From NCBI RefSeq assembly GCF_000959525.1, contig NZ_CP009831.1, positions 992,001 to 1,056,000 on the forward strand: a DNA stretch of 64,000 nucleotides, written 5' to 3'. The position numbers were made by a program, and so were the translations under genes. Under the pieces are notes generated by a model. It saw only the letters and a program-made list of their open reading frames with translations. It made no database searches and was not told where the DNA came from. Position 1 is the first letter of the stretch, and each line of letters begins with the position of its first letter. Below, in pieces: positions 18,585 to 27,481 of this stretch. The DNA comes from Burkholderia multivorans ATCC BAA-247. GTDB lineage: Bacteria > Pseudomonadota > Gammaproteobacteria > Burkholderiales > Burkholderiaceae.

Positions 18585-19994
18585 ATGTCGACCATCGAAC
18601 GCACCGCGAGCGGCTTTGCGGCCGGACGCCAGCACGACACGCGCTACGATCCGACCTACGATCCGCTCGTGTCGCCCGGCCCCGGCTGCGGCAAGCAGTA
18701 CGCGCCGACCTACTGGGTCGCCACGGCCGGCAGCCCGCCGCCCGACGACGGCCCCGTCACGCGCGACATGGACGTCGACGTCGCGATCATCGGCGCGGGC
18801 TACACGGGCCTTGCGACCGCGCTGTGCCTCGCCCGCGACCACGGCATCAAGGCGGTCGTGCTCGAAGCGAACCGCACGAGCTGGGGCTGCAGCAGCCGCA
18901 ACGGCGGGCAGGGGCAGAACGCATCGGGCCGCCTGTCTCGCTCGCAATGGATCGAGCGCTGGGGCAAGGAGGTCGCGCTGAAGATGCACGACGAGATCCT
19001 CGAAGGCTTCGAGCACTTCAAGTCGTTGGTCGCCGAAATCGACTGCGATCCGCAGCCCGGCGGCCATTTCCTCATCGCGCACCGTCCGCGCATCATGGCG
19101 AAGCTCGCGGCCGAGGCGAAGGTGTGGAAGGACGTGTTCGGCTATCCGTCCGAACTGCTGAGCGCGGAGACGTTCCGCCGCGAATTCCTCAACGATCACG
19201 AAGCGGCCGGCGCGCTGCACGAGCCCGAAGGGATCGGCATTCATGCGCTGAAGCTCGCGTTCGGCTATCTGCGCCTCGCGCGCGAAGCGGGCGCGAAGGT
19301 CTATACGAGCAGCCCCGTGCTCGGCTTCGAGACGATCGGCGGCGTGCATCATCTGCGTACGCCGGGCGGTGTCGTGCGCGCGCGCGCGGTCGGCATCGCG
19401 ACCGGCGCGTATACGGCGCAGACGCTCCATCCGTCGCTGCGCAGCAAGGTGATGCCGATCCTGTCCAATTCGATGGTCACGCGTCCGCTGACGGACGCGG
19501 AGATCGAAGCGTGCAACTTCCGCACGACGCAGGTGCTGACCGACACGCGCACGCTGCGCTTCTACTACCGTTTTCTGCCCGATCGCCGGCTGCAGATCGG
19601 CAGCCGCAGTGCGATCACCGGCAGCGATGCGCCGAATCCGCGTCACCTCGATCTGCTCAAGGAAGGCATGGCGCGCAAGTTTCCCGCGTTGCGCGGCGTG
19701 CAGATCGACTACTCGTGGTGGGGCTGGGTCGACGTGAGTCACGACATGATGCCGCGCGTCTGCCAGCCCGATCCGCATCAGTCGGTGTTCTACGCGCTCG
19801 GCTACGGCGGCAACGGCGTGTCGTACTCGCAGCAGGCCGGCCGGCGGCTCGCCGAGCGGATCGCCGGCAAGGGCGAGCGCCAGACGCTGCCGATCTTCAC
19901 GTCGCCGCTGCCCGGTCATCCGTTCGCGCCGTTCCGGCGCATCGGGCAACGCATGCTCTACGTCTCGTACTTCAGGCGCGACGAGAAGCCCTGA
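18585..19994 (+). CDS. FAD-dependent oxidoreductase, DAO/PuuB-like
   Basis: 469 residues. A dinucleotide-binding motif DVAIIGAGYTGLATAL lies at about residues 65-80, followed by GCSSRNGGQ, typical of PuuB/OrdL proteins, and the C-terminal segment ALGYGGNGVSYSQQAGRRLAE that closes the FAD site. PuuB oxidises gamma-glutamyl-putrescine; other members act on N-methylated or secondary amino acids. A permease gene of the amino-acid/polyamine type follows 191 bp downstream, which supports amine or amino-acid catabolism. The start at 18585 has GGAGG upstream. Confidence 0.82.
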   Translation: MSTIERTASGFAAGRQHDTRYDPTYDPLVSPGPGCGKQYAPTYWVATAGSPPPDDGPVTRDMDVDVAIIGAGYTGLATALCLARDHGIKAVVLEANRTSWGCSSRNGGQGQNASGRLSRSQWIERWGKEVALKMHDEILEGFEHFKSLVAEIDCDPQPGGHFLIAHRPRIMAKLAAEAKVWKDVFGYPSELLSAETFRREFLNDHEAAGALHEPEGIGIHALKLAFGYLRLAREAGAKVYTSSPVLGFETIGGVHHLRTPGGVVRARAVGIATGAYTAQTLHPSLRSKVMPILSNSMVTRPLTDAEIEACNFRTTQVLTDTRTLRFYYRFLPDRRLQIGSRSAITGSDAPNPRHLDLLKEGMARKFPALRGVQIDYSWWGWVDVSHDMMPRVCQPDPHQSVFYALGYGGNGVSYSQQAGRRLAERIAGKGERQTLPIFTSPLPGHPFAPFRRIGQRMLYVSYFRRDEKP

Positions 19995-20034
19995 GCGCGA
20001 GCGCGCGCGGTGCGCCGCGGACACCGCGGGCCCG

Positions 20035-20063
20035 CTCGACCGAATAACCCTCGACCGAATAAC
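20035..20063 (+). repeat. Two tandem 14-bp repeats
   Basis: CTCGACCGAATAAC occurs at 20035-20048 and 20050-20063 in the gap between the oxidoreductase and the permease. Such a spacing could be a paired regulator site or a small duplication. Confidence 0.5.
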
Positions 20064-20185
20064 AACAGCAAGACCGATCCGTGCGGCCGGGGTCGCAGGA
20101 CCTCGCTCGCCCGTCGACGGCGGCGGTCGCGCGGTGCATCCCGCATCGCGCGACTGGCTCCGGACAACCAGGATATGGAGAAGAC

Positions 20186-21607
20186 ATGCAACCCTCGAAT
20201 CAGAGTGACCTGAAATGTGGCCTCAAGCAGCGCCACATGACGATGATCGCGCTTGGCGGCGTGATCGGTGCCGGGCTGTTCGTCGGCAGCGGCGTGGTGA
20301 TTCAGCAGACCGGGCCGGCAGCGATCCTGTCGTTCCTGATCACGGGCGGGCTCGTCGTGCTCGTGATGCGCATGCTCGGCGAGATGGCCTGCGCGATGCC
20401 GGCCGTCGGTTCGTTCTATGAATATGCGCGGCTCGCGTTCGGCACCTGGCGCGGGCCGGGCAGGATGGCGGGTTTCCTGACCGGCTGGATGTACTGGTAT
20501 TTCTGGGTGATCGTGGTCGCGCTCGAAGCGGTCGCGGGCGCGAAGCTGATCCAGTTCTGGCTACCCGACGTGCCCGCATGGATCATCAGTCTCGCGCTGC
20601 TGGTCGTGCTGACGCTGACGAACCTGATCTCGGTCGGCAGCTACGGCGAATTCGAGTTCTGGTTCTCGTCGATCAAGGTCGGCGCCATCATCGTGTTCCT
20701 GTTCCTCGGCGGCCTCTACGTGCTCGGTCTGTGGCCGTCGTCGATGCATACCACGGCGGTGCTGCCGACGCTGCTCGGTCACGGCGGGTTCATGCCGCTC
20801 GGCATCGGACCGGTAATGAGCGGGGCCGTCGCGGCGACCGGCTTCTACTTCGGCGCCGAGATCGTCACGATCGCGGCGGCCGAGGCGCGCGAGCCGGCCA
20901 AGGCCGTTGCGAAGGCAACCAACTCGGTGATCACGCGCGTGCTGGTGTTCTACGTCGGCTCGGTCGCGCTCGTCGTCGCGCTGGTGCCGTGGAATTCGCC
21001 GCAGATGTCGACGCCGTACGTCAGTGCGCTCGAAGTAATGGGGCTGCCGGCCGCGGCGAACGTGATGAACGCGATCGTGCTGACGGCCGTGCTGTCCGCG
21101 CTGAACTCGGGCCTGTACGCGGCGTCGCGGATGCTGTTCGCGCTGACGCGCCACGGCGACGCGCCGGCTGCGCTCGCGAAGGTCAGCAAGCGCGGCGTGC
21201 CGGTGCGCGCGATCCTGCTCGGCACGGTGTTCGGCTACGTGTCGGTCGTGATGTCCTACGTGTCGCCCGATACCGTGTTCGCGTTCCTCGTCAATTCGTA
21301 CGGCACCGTCGCGATCTTCGTCTACGTGCTGATCGCGTTCTCGCAGCTGCGCCTGCGCAAGCGCCTCGATGCGGCCGCCGCCGCGAAGCTGCGCGTGAAG
21401 ATGTGGGCGTATCCGTACCTGACGTGGGTCGCGATCGCCGGGATGATCAGCATCCTCGTCGCGATGGCCTTCATTCCCGATCAGCGCAAGCCGCTGTGGC
21501 TGGGCGTCGCGAGCCTCGCGGTGCTGCTCGTCGCCTATGCGCTCACGCGCCGCGGCCGCCGCGAGCATCTCGATGAAAGCGACCTGATCGCGTATCCGCC
21601 GCGCTGA
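20186..21607 (+). CDS. Amino acid permease (APC superfamily, GABA permease-like)
   Basis: 473 residues, about twelve membrane segments. The N-terminal motif LKQRHMTMIALGGVIGAGLFVGSG is seen in part as the glycine-rich first helix (GGVIGAGLFVGSG), typical of the AAT family that includes GabP, AroP and LysP; SFYEYARLAFG and AEAREPAKAVAKATNSV are other family signatures. Probable proton-coupled uptake of an amino acid or GABA. It starts after ATGGAGAAG. A terminator follows the gene. Confidence 0.86.
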   Translation: MQPSNQSDLKCGLKQRHMTMIALGGVIGAGLFVGSGVVIQQTGPAAILSFLITGGLVVLVMRMLGEMACAMPAVGSFYEYARLAFGTWRGPGRMAGFLTGWMYWYFWVIVVALEAVAGAKLIQFWLPDVPAWIISLALLVVLTLTNLISVGSYGEFEFWFSSIKVGAIIVFLFLGGLYVLGLWPSSMHTTAVLPTLLGHGGFMPLGIGPVMSGAVAATGFYFGAEIVTIAAAEAREPAKAVAKATNSVITRVLVFYVGSVALVVALVPWNSPQMSTPYVSALEVMGLPAAANVMNAIVLTAVLSALNSGLYAASRMLFALTRHGDAPAALAKVSKRGVPVRAILLGTVFGYVSVVMSYVSPDTVFAFLVNSYGTVAIFVYVLIAFSQLRLRKRLDAAAAAKLRVKMWAYPYLTWVAIAGMISILVAMAFIPDQRKPLWLGVASLAVLLVAYALTRRGRREHLDESDLIAYPPR

Positions 21608-21630
21608 GGCACGGCCGTACGCAGCGCCGA

Positions 21631-21654
21631 AGGCCCGGCGTTCCCGCCGGGCCT
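21631..21654 (+). terminator. Rho-independent-type terminator after the permease
   Basis: The 10-bp arms AGGCCCGGCG and CGCCGGGCCT flank a TTCC loop, followed by TTG rather than a long T-tract, 23 bp after the permease stop. Confidence 0.7.
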
Positions 21655-21815
21655 TTGCATGGGTGCGGCGCGTACCGATGTGCAAACAACTATCGCGCCG
21701 GCCGATAGCTTCGATCGGAGGATGCGACTTTTTGCGGGCGGCGCCCGCGCCTACGATAGACGGACCGATACACGCGTGACCGCCGGGCACCGCGATTCGC
21801 GAACGAGGACAGACG

Positions 21816-24752
21816 ATGGAGCAGCGTGCGCGCGCCCGCGACGAGCGGGCCGAAATCCGGACCACGACGTGCTACATGTGCGCATGCCGCTGCGGCATCC
21901 GCGTGCATCTGCGCGACGGCGAAGTCCGCTACATCGACGGCAACCCCGCGCATCCGCTGAACCAGGGCGTGATCTGCGCGAAGGGCTCGTCGGGGATCAT
22001 GAAGCAGTATTCGCCCGCGCGACTCACGCAGCCGCTGATGCGCAAGCCGGGTGCGGAGCGTGGCGCGGCGCAGTTCGAGCCGGTGTCGTGGGAGGTCGCG
22101 TTCGACGTGCTCGCAAAGCGCCTCGCGCATCTGCGTGCGACCGATCCGAAGCGTTTCGCGCTGTTTACCGGCCGCGACCAGATGCAGGCGCTTACCGGGC
22201 TGTTCGCGAAGCAGTTCGGCACGCCGAACTACGCGGCGCACGGCGGCTTCTGTTCGGCGAACATGGCGGCCGGGATGATCTACACGATCGGCGGCTCGTT
22301 CTGGGAATTCGGCGGCCCCGATCTCGATCGCGCGAAGCTGTTCTTCATGATCGGCACCGCCGAAGATCATCATTCGAACCCGCTGAAGATCGCGCTCGCA
22401 AAATTCAAGCGCGCAGGCGGCCGCTTCATCGCGATCAATCCGGTGCGCACCGGTTATGCGGCGATCGCCGACGAATGGATCCCGATCCGGCCCGGCACCG
22501 ACGGTGCGCTGTTCATGGCGCTCATGCACGAGCTGATCGCGCACGAGGCGTTCGACACGGAATTCGTCGCGCGCTTCACGAATGCCGGTGAACTCGTCGA
22601 CCTGCGCGAGGACGCGGACACGTTCGGCCTGTTCGTGCGCGATCCCGCTGCGCCGGAAGTCAATCCGCTGTATCCGCAGAACCGCATGTGGTGGGACGTC
22701 AACACGCAGCGCGCGGTGCTGCATCACACGGAAGGCGCGGTGCCCGCGCTCGAGGGCCGCTACGCGCTCGACGACGGCACGCCCGTCGCGCCGTCGTTCA
22801 CGCTGCTGCGCGAGCAGGTCGCGCACTGCACGCCCGAATGGGCGGCCGACATCACGGGCATCGCGGCCGACACGATCCGCCGCCTCGCGCGCGAGATGGA
22901 GACCGTCGCGCGCGAACACGCGATCGAGCTGCCGGTGCGCTGGACCGATTCCTGGGGCAAGCAGCACGAGACGGTGAAGGGCGTGCCGATCGCGTTTCAT
23001 GCGATGCGCGGGCTCGCCGCGCATTCGAACGGCTTCCAGACGATCCGCGCGCTCGCGGTGCTGATGTCGCTGCTCGGCACGATAGACCGGCCGGGCGGCT
23101 TCCGGCACAAGGCGCCGTATCCGCGCGCGGTGCCGCCGTCGGCGAAACCGCCGAACGATCCGGATCAGGTGCGGCCCGACACGCCGCTCGCGACCGGCCC
23201 GCTCGGCTGGCCGGCCGGGCCCGAAGACCTCTTCGTGCATCCGGACGGTTCGCCCGCGCGGCTCGACAAGGCGTTCTCGTGGGAATACCCGCTCGCGGTG
23301 CACGGGCTCATGCATTCGGTCATCACGAACGCGTGGCGCGGCGACCCGTATCCGATCGACACGCTGCTGATCTTCATGGCCAACATGGCATGGAATTCGT
23401 CGATGAACACGACGGAAGTGCGCAAGATGCTGGTCGACAAGCGCGACGACGGCGAGTACCGGATTCCGTTTCTCGTCGTCTGCGACGCGTTCGCGTCCGA
23501 GATGACGGCGTTCGCCGACCTGATCCTGCCCGACACGACCTATCTCGAGCGGCACGACGTGATGTCGGTGCTCGATCGTCCGATCTCCGAATTCGACGGC
23601 CCGGTCGACTCGGTGCGCGTGCCGGTCGTGCCGCCGGCCGGCGAATGCAAGCCGTTCCAGGAAGTGCTGATCGAACTCGCGAGCCGGCTGAAGTTTCCGG
23701 CGTTCACGACGCCCGACGGCCGGCGCAAGTTCCGCGACTATCCGGACTTCGTCGTCAACTTCCAGACGGCGCCCGACTCGGGCACCGGCTTCCTGATCGG
23801 CTGGCGCGGACGCAACGGCGAGAAGGCCGTCGTCGGCGAGCCGAATCCCGACCAGTGGCAGCGCTACGCGGAGAACAACTGCGTCTATCACTACCGGCTG
23901 CCGGAGTCGCTGCAATACATGCGCAACTGCAACGGGCCGTACATGGAATGGGCCGTCGACAACGGCATGCGCAAGTTCGGCGTGCCGATCGTGATCCAGC
24001 TCTACTCCGATGTGATGCAGAAATTCCGGCTCGCCGCGCAGGGCCGCACGTCGGGGCGCCAGCCGCCCGACGCGCTGCGCGAGCGCATCGCGCGCTATTT
24101 CGATCCGTTGCCGTTCTGGTATCCGTCGCTCGAGCGCGGCCTGACCGACACGCAGCGCTATCCGCTCGCGGCGATCACGCAGCGGCCGATGGCGATGTAT
24201 CACTCGTGGGACTCGCAGAATGCGTGGCTGCGGCAGATTCACGGCGAGAACCATCTGTTCGTGAATCCTGCGACCGCCGCCGCGCAGCAGATCGACGACG
24301 GCGCGTGGATCTACGTCGAATCGCCGTGGGGCAAGGTGCGCTGCCGCGCGCGCTACAGCGAGGCCGTCGAGCCCGGCACCGTGTGGACCTGGAACGCGAT
24401 CGGCAAGGCGTCCGGCGCCTGGAACCTCGGGCCCGCTGCCGGCGAATCGCAGCGCGGCTTCCTGCTGAATCACGTGATCACCGACGAACTGCCGGCCGCC
24501 GCGCGCGACGGCGCGCGCATCTCGAACTCCGATCCGGTGACGGGGCAGGCCGGCTGGTACGACGTGCAGGTGCGCATCTATCCGGCCGAGGCCGATGCGC
24601 GGACGACGCTGCCGCAGTTCGCGCCGATGCCGGCGCTGCCCGGCTCGACGCGCGTGCTGCAGCGCGTGCAGGCGTATTTCGCGGGCACCGGCGCATTTGC
24701 CGCGCGGCTGCGGCGTGCCGCGTCGTCGGGCCCGCAGTCGGACGATCGCTAA
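21816..24752 (+). CDS. soeA: Molybdopterin oxidoreductase, SoeA-type sulfite dehydrogenase catalytic subunit
   Basis: 978 residues. An N-terminal 4Fe-4S motif C19-x2-C22-x3-C26-x27-C54 is followed by molybdopterin (DMSO reductase family) domains, e.g. FCSANMAAGMIYTIGG, and a C-terminal molydopterin dinucleotide-binding domain (GENHLFVNPATAAAQ...GAWIYVESPWG). There is no twin-arginine signal, so the enzyme should be cytoplasmic. This, the size and the B and C partners match SoeABC, which oxidises sulfite to sulfate at the inner face of the membrane and feeds quinone; I also considered DMSO/thiosulfate reductases, which normally carry Tat signals. Neighbouring xsc makes a sulfite-oxidising role likely. 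Confidence 0.8.
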   Translation: MEQRARARDERAEIRTTTCYMCACRCGIRVHLRDGEVRYIDGNPAHPLNQGVICAKGSSGIMKQYSPARLTQPLMRKPGAERGAAQFEPVSWEVAFDVLAKRLAHLRATDPKRFALFTGRDQMQALTGLFAKQFGTPNYAAHGGFCSANMAAGMIYTIGGSFWEFGGPDLDRAKLFFMIGTAEDHHSNPLKIALAKFKRAGGRFIAINPVRTGYAAIADEWIPIRPGTDGALFMALMHELIAHEAFDTEFVARFTNAGELVDLREDADTFGLFVRDPAAPEVNPLYPQNRMWWDVNTQRAVLHHTEGAVPALEGRYALDDGTPVAPSFTLLREQVAHCTPEWAADITGIAADTIRRLAREMETVAREHAIELPVRWTDSWGKQHETVKGVPIAFHAMRGLAAHSNGFQTIRALAVLMSLLGTIDRPGGFRHKAPYPRAVPPSAKPPNDPDQVRPDTPLATGPLGWPAGPEDLFVHPDGSPARLDKAFSWEYPLAVHGLMHSVITNAWRGDPYPIDTLLIFMANMAWNSSMNTTEVRKMLVDKRDDGEYRIPFLVVCDAFASEMTAFADLILPDTTYLERHDVMSVLDRPISEFDGPVDSVRVPVVPPAGECKPFQEVLIELASRLKFPAFTTPDGRRKFRDYPDFVVNFQTAPDSGTGFLIGWRGRNGEKAVVGEPNPDQWQRYAENNCVYHYRLPESLQYMRNCNGPYMEWAVDNGMRKFGVPIVIQLYSDVMQKFRLAAQGRTSGRQPPDALRERIARYFDPLPFWYPSLERGLTDTQRYPLAAITQRPMAMYHSWDSQNAWLRQIHGENHLFVNPATAAAQQIDDGAWIYVESPWGKVRCRARYSEAVEPGTVWTWNAIGKASGAWNLGPAAGESQRGFLLNHVITDELPAAARDGARISNSDPVTGQAGWYDVQVRIYPAEADARTTLPQFAPMPALPGSTRVLQRVQAYFAGTGAFAARLRRAASSGPQSDDR

Positions 24753-24768
24753 ACGAAGGAGCGCAATC

Positions 24769-25512
24769 ATGACCCAGATGGCTCTCGTCATCGACCTGAA
24801 CGTGTGTGTCGGCTGCCATGCCTGCGTGACGAGCTGCAAGGAGTGGAACACGTCGGGCGAAGCCGGCAGTCTCGCCGACGTGCGCCCGTACGACGACGAT
24901 CCGTCGGGCACGTTCTTCAACCGCGTACAGACGTACGAGGCCGGCGTGTTCCCGATGACCGACACGATCCACTTCCCGAAGTCGTGCCTGCATTGCGAGG
25001 ATCCGCCCTGCGTGCCCGTGTGTCCGACCGGCGCGAGCTACAAGCGCAAGTCGGACGGGATCGTGCTCGTCGACTACGACAAGTGCATCGGCTGCAAGTA
25101 TTGCGCGTGGGCGTGTCCGTACGGCGCGCGCGAGCTCGACGAAGCGCGCAAGGAAATGACGAAGTGCACGCTGTGCGCGGACCGCATCGACAACGCCGCG
25201 CTGCCCGAACGCGATCGCAAGCCGGCCTGCGTGCTCGCGTGCCCGACCTCCGCGCGGCTGTTCGGCGACGTGCACGATCCCGAGTCGGACGTGTCGCGCG
25301 CGATTCGCGAGCGCGGCGGCTATACGCTGATGCCGGAGTGGGACACGCGGCCGTCGAACCACTATCTGCCGCGCGTCACGACGCAGCCGTCGTGCGGCTG
25401 CGGCAGCGGCGGGGGATGCGGCAGCGCATCGAGCGCGGGCGACGACGACTCGTTCGAGGCGCGCGCCGCGCGCGGCGACATCGATCTCGTCGCGCTCGCC
25501 GCGTCGCGCTGA
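24769..25512 (+). CDS. soeB: 4Fe-4S electron-transfer subunit, SoeB-type
   Basis: 247 residues with four ferredoxin-like cysteine groups: CVGCHACVTSC, CLHCEDPPCVPVCPTG, CIGCKYCAWACPYGARELD, and CTLCADR...ACVLACPT. This four-cluster pattern is that of DmsB/NrfC/SoeB proteins, which wire a molybdoenzyme to a membrane anchor. An unusual C-terminal CGCGSGGGCGS tail adds four extra cysteines. It starts 16 bp after soeA behind GAAGGAG. No signal peptide. Confidence 0.85.
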   Translation: MTQMALVIDLNVCVGCHACVTSCKEWNTSGEAGSLADVRPYDDDPSGTFFNRVQTYEAGVFPMTDTIHFPKSCLHCEDPPCVPVCPTGASYKRKSDGIVLVDYDKCIGCKYCAWACPYGARELDEARKEMTKCTLCADRIDNAALPERDRKPACVLACPTSARLFGDVHDPESDVSRAIRERGGYTLMPEWDTRPSNHYLPRVTTQPSCGCGSGGGCGSASSAGDDDSFEARAARGDIDLVALAASR

Positions 25513-25578
25513 GCGCGCGGTAGCGCAAGCACGCGGTCTTCATACGCTTACTTCACTGCATCGACGGAGCCGACCATC

Positions 25579-26526
25579 ATGCGTCCAGCCTTTTCGGTCG
25601 TTTTTCTCACCACGCTGTGCGGCGCGGCGCAGGGCCTGCTGCTCACGCTCGTCGCGGTCGAGGCGCTCGCGCGCGCGACGGGCGCCGACGTCGGGAACGC
25701 GTTCTACGTGACGGGCGCCGCGCTGTCGGTCGCGCTTGGCGCGCTCGGCCTGTTCGCGTCGTTCTTCCATCTCGGCCATCCGGAGCGCGCCTGGCGCGCG
25801 ATCGCGATGTGGCGCACGTCGTGGCTGTCGCGCGAATGCATCGCGCTGCCGGTGTTTCTCGCGTGCGCGTTCGCCTACGGCGCCGCGCATGCGCTCGGCT
25901 GGCGCGGCACGCTGCCGATCGGCGCGGCGGCCGCGCTCGCGAGCGTCGCGCTGTTCGTCTGCACCGCGATGATCTACGCGTGCCTGCGCTTCCTGCAGGA
26001 GTGGGCGAGCCCGCTGACGCTCGTGAACTTCGTGCTGCTCGGCTGCGCGTCCGGCTGCACGCTCGCGACCGCGTGCGCCGCATGGCTCGCACCGTCGCTC
26101 GTCGCCGCGCTGGCGCCGGCCGCCTGCGCGCTGACGCTCGCAGGCGGCGCGACGCGGCTCGCGTCGCTGGCGCGCAATGCACGGCTGCGGCCGAAGTCGA
26201 CCGTGCAGAGCGCGACCGGCATCCGGCAGGCGAAGGTCGAACAGAAATCGCGCGGGTTCACGGCCAGCGCGTTCAATACGCGCGAGTTCTTCCACGGCAA
26301 GGGCGCCGGCACGCTGCGCGCGGTGAAGGCCGGCTTTCTGCTCGGCGCGTTCGCGGTGCCGTTCGTGCTGACCGGCGCGCTCGCGCTTGCGCCGACTTCG
26401 GCGCTCGCCGCCGCGATACTCGGTGCGGCGTTCGTGATCCAGTATGCGGGGCTCGTCGCGGAGCGCTGGTTCTTTTTCGCGGATGCACGCCATCCGCAGA
26501 ACATCTACTACCAGCGCGCATCATGA
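25579..26526 (+). CDS. soeC: DmsC/SoeC-type membrane anchor subunit
   Basis: 315 residues, about eight hydrophobic segments, of the DmsC anchor family. Recognisable blocks are ASFFHLGHPERAWRAIAMWRTSWLSRE, seen as FHLGHPERAW, and the C-terminal IQYAGLVAERWFFFADARHPQNIYY (as AERWFFFADARHPQN). These histidine and arginine residues line the quinone side in the family. Together with the A and B subunits it forms a membrane-attached, cytoplasm-facing dehydrogenase delivering electrons to quinone. It is convergent with the IclR gene 14 bp away. Confidence 0.84.
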   Translation: MRPAFSVVFLTTLCGAAQGLLLTLVAVEALARATGADVGNAFYVTGAALSVALGALGLFASFFHLGHPERAWRAIAMWRTSWLSRECIALPVFLACAFAYGAAHALGWRGTLPIGAAAALASVALFVCTAMIYACLRFLQEWASPLTLVNFVLLGCASGCTLATACAAWLAPSLVAALAPAACALTLAGGATRLASLARNARLRPKSTVQSATGIRQAKVEQKSRGFTASAFNTREFFHGKGAGTLRAVKAGFLLGAFAVPFVLTGALALAPTSALAAAILGAAFVIQYAGLVAERWFFFADARHPQNIYYQRAS

Positions 26527-26540
26527 TGGGCGGCGCGGTG

Positions 26541-27302
26541 CTAGAACGTCTCGGCGAGCGCCCGCGCGGCCTCCTGCACGCGCGGCGCGCTGTCGAGCAG
26601 CCGCGACAGCGGCGCACGCGACACGGGCGCATGCACGGCGACGGCGGCGACGCACGCGCCTTGCGCATCGACGATCGGCGCGGCGATGCAGACGATGCCG
26701 GGGACGAACTCCTCGTTGTCGATCGCGAGCCCGCGGTGCGCGATGCGGTCGAGTTCGGCCTCGAGCAGCGCCGGATCGGCGATCGTGTTCGGCGTATGGC
26801 GCGGCAACGGCATCGCGCGCAGCAGTGCGTTGCGCTCGTCGCGCGGCAGCAGTGCGAGCAGCAGCTTGCCGCTCGCGCTGCAGTGCGCAGGCACGCGCGA
26901 GCCGGGCTTCAGGTCGAGCCGCAGCGGCCAGTCGGCTTCGACGCGGTCCAGATAGACGACGTCGGTGTCGTGCAGCATCGTCAGGTTGCAGGTCTCGCCG
27001 AGATCGGCGACGAGCCGCGCGAGGATCGCATGGCGCAGCCGCCGCGCGCCGGCATTGAGCATCACGCGCGCCCCGAGCCGCGCGAGCCGCGGGCCGACCG
27101 CGTAGGCGTTCTTGCGGCCCGGCTCGCGGATCACGAGGCCGCCCGCTTCGAGCGACGCGAGCATCCGATGCAGCGATGCCTTCGGCATGTCGACGTCGCG
27201 CGCGAGATCGGCGAGCGACACGGCGTCGCCCGCCTGGACGAGGTGTTCGAGCAGCGCGAACGCGCGCAGCGTGGGCGTATCGGCGGGAAGCATCGGCAGC
27301 AT
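26541..27302 (-). CDS. IclR-family regulator of the sulfonate region
   Basis: 253 residues: a winged helix-turn-helix (LADLARDVDMPKASLHRML, about 29-47) and IclR effector domain (LGETCNLTMLHDTDVVYLDRV seen as GETCNLTML; GLAIDNEEFVPGIVCIAAPI). Divergent from the cobST-like pair across 179 bp that contains a 17-bp palindrome. ATG at 27302 is chosen; a second ATG three codons later is possible. A 13-bp sequence found over its start codon (27301-27313) recurs inside the palindrome region (27408-27420), suggesting autoregulation. Related to the IclR protein at 14090-14911. Confidence 0.85.
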   Translation of the reverse strand: MLPMLPADTPTLRAFALLEHLVQAGDAVSLADLARDVDMPKASLHRMLASLEAGGLVIREPGRKNAYAVGPRLARLGARVMLNAGARRLRHAILARLVADLGETCNLTMLHDTDVVYLDRVEADWPLRLDLKPGSRVPAHCSASGKLLLALLPRDERNALLRAMPLPRHTPNTIADPALLEAELDRIAHRGLAIDNEEFVPGIVCIAAPIVDAQGACVAAVAVHAPVSRAPLSRLLDSAPRVQEAARALAETF

Positions 27303-27313
27303 CGTTCCGGAAA
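27301..27313 (+). promoter_or_regulatory. Secondary IclR-type site over the iclR-like start codon
   Basis: ATCGTTCCGGAAA here is identical to 27408-27420, which extends from the right half of the palindrome upstream of the cobS-like gene. Only a half-site of the palindrome is present. It covers the start codon of the IclR gene. Confidence 0.4.
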
Positions 27314-27399
27314 ATGGACTGCGGCCATTGTACCGAACGGCCCCGCACACGCGGCGCGCGGGCCGGCGTGCCGCGCGAAGCGGCCCGCCTTTCATGCAA

Positions 27400-27416
27400 C
27401 GGAACGGATCGTTCCG
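27400..27416 (+). promoter_or_regulatory. Palindromic operator upstream of the cobST-like pair
   Basis: CGGAACGGATCGTTCCG, a perfect CGGAAC-N5-GTTCCG inverted repeat, lies 65 bp before the cobS-like start. The same 17-bp architecture recurs upstream of xsc at 34033-34049. A divergent IclR gene makes this protein the obvious binder, which is inference. Confidence 0.6.
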
Positions 27417-27481
27417 GAAACGGGGCGACGCGCATCGCATCGGCGCGCGTCGGGCCCGCAACGACAGAGGAGCGCAACGCA

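Noticed and set aside
21816-26526. Periplasmic DMSO or thiosulfate reductase
   Set aside because: The catalytic subunit lacks a twin-arginine signal and the gene context is sulfite-generating, so a cytoplasmic Soe-type sulfite dehydrogenase fits better.
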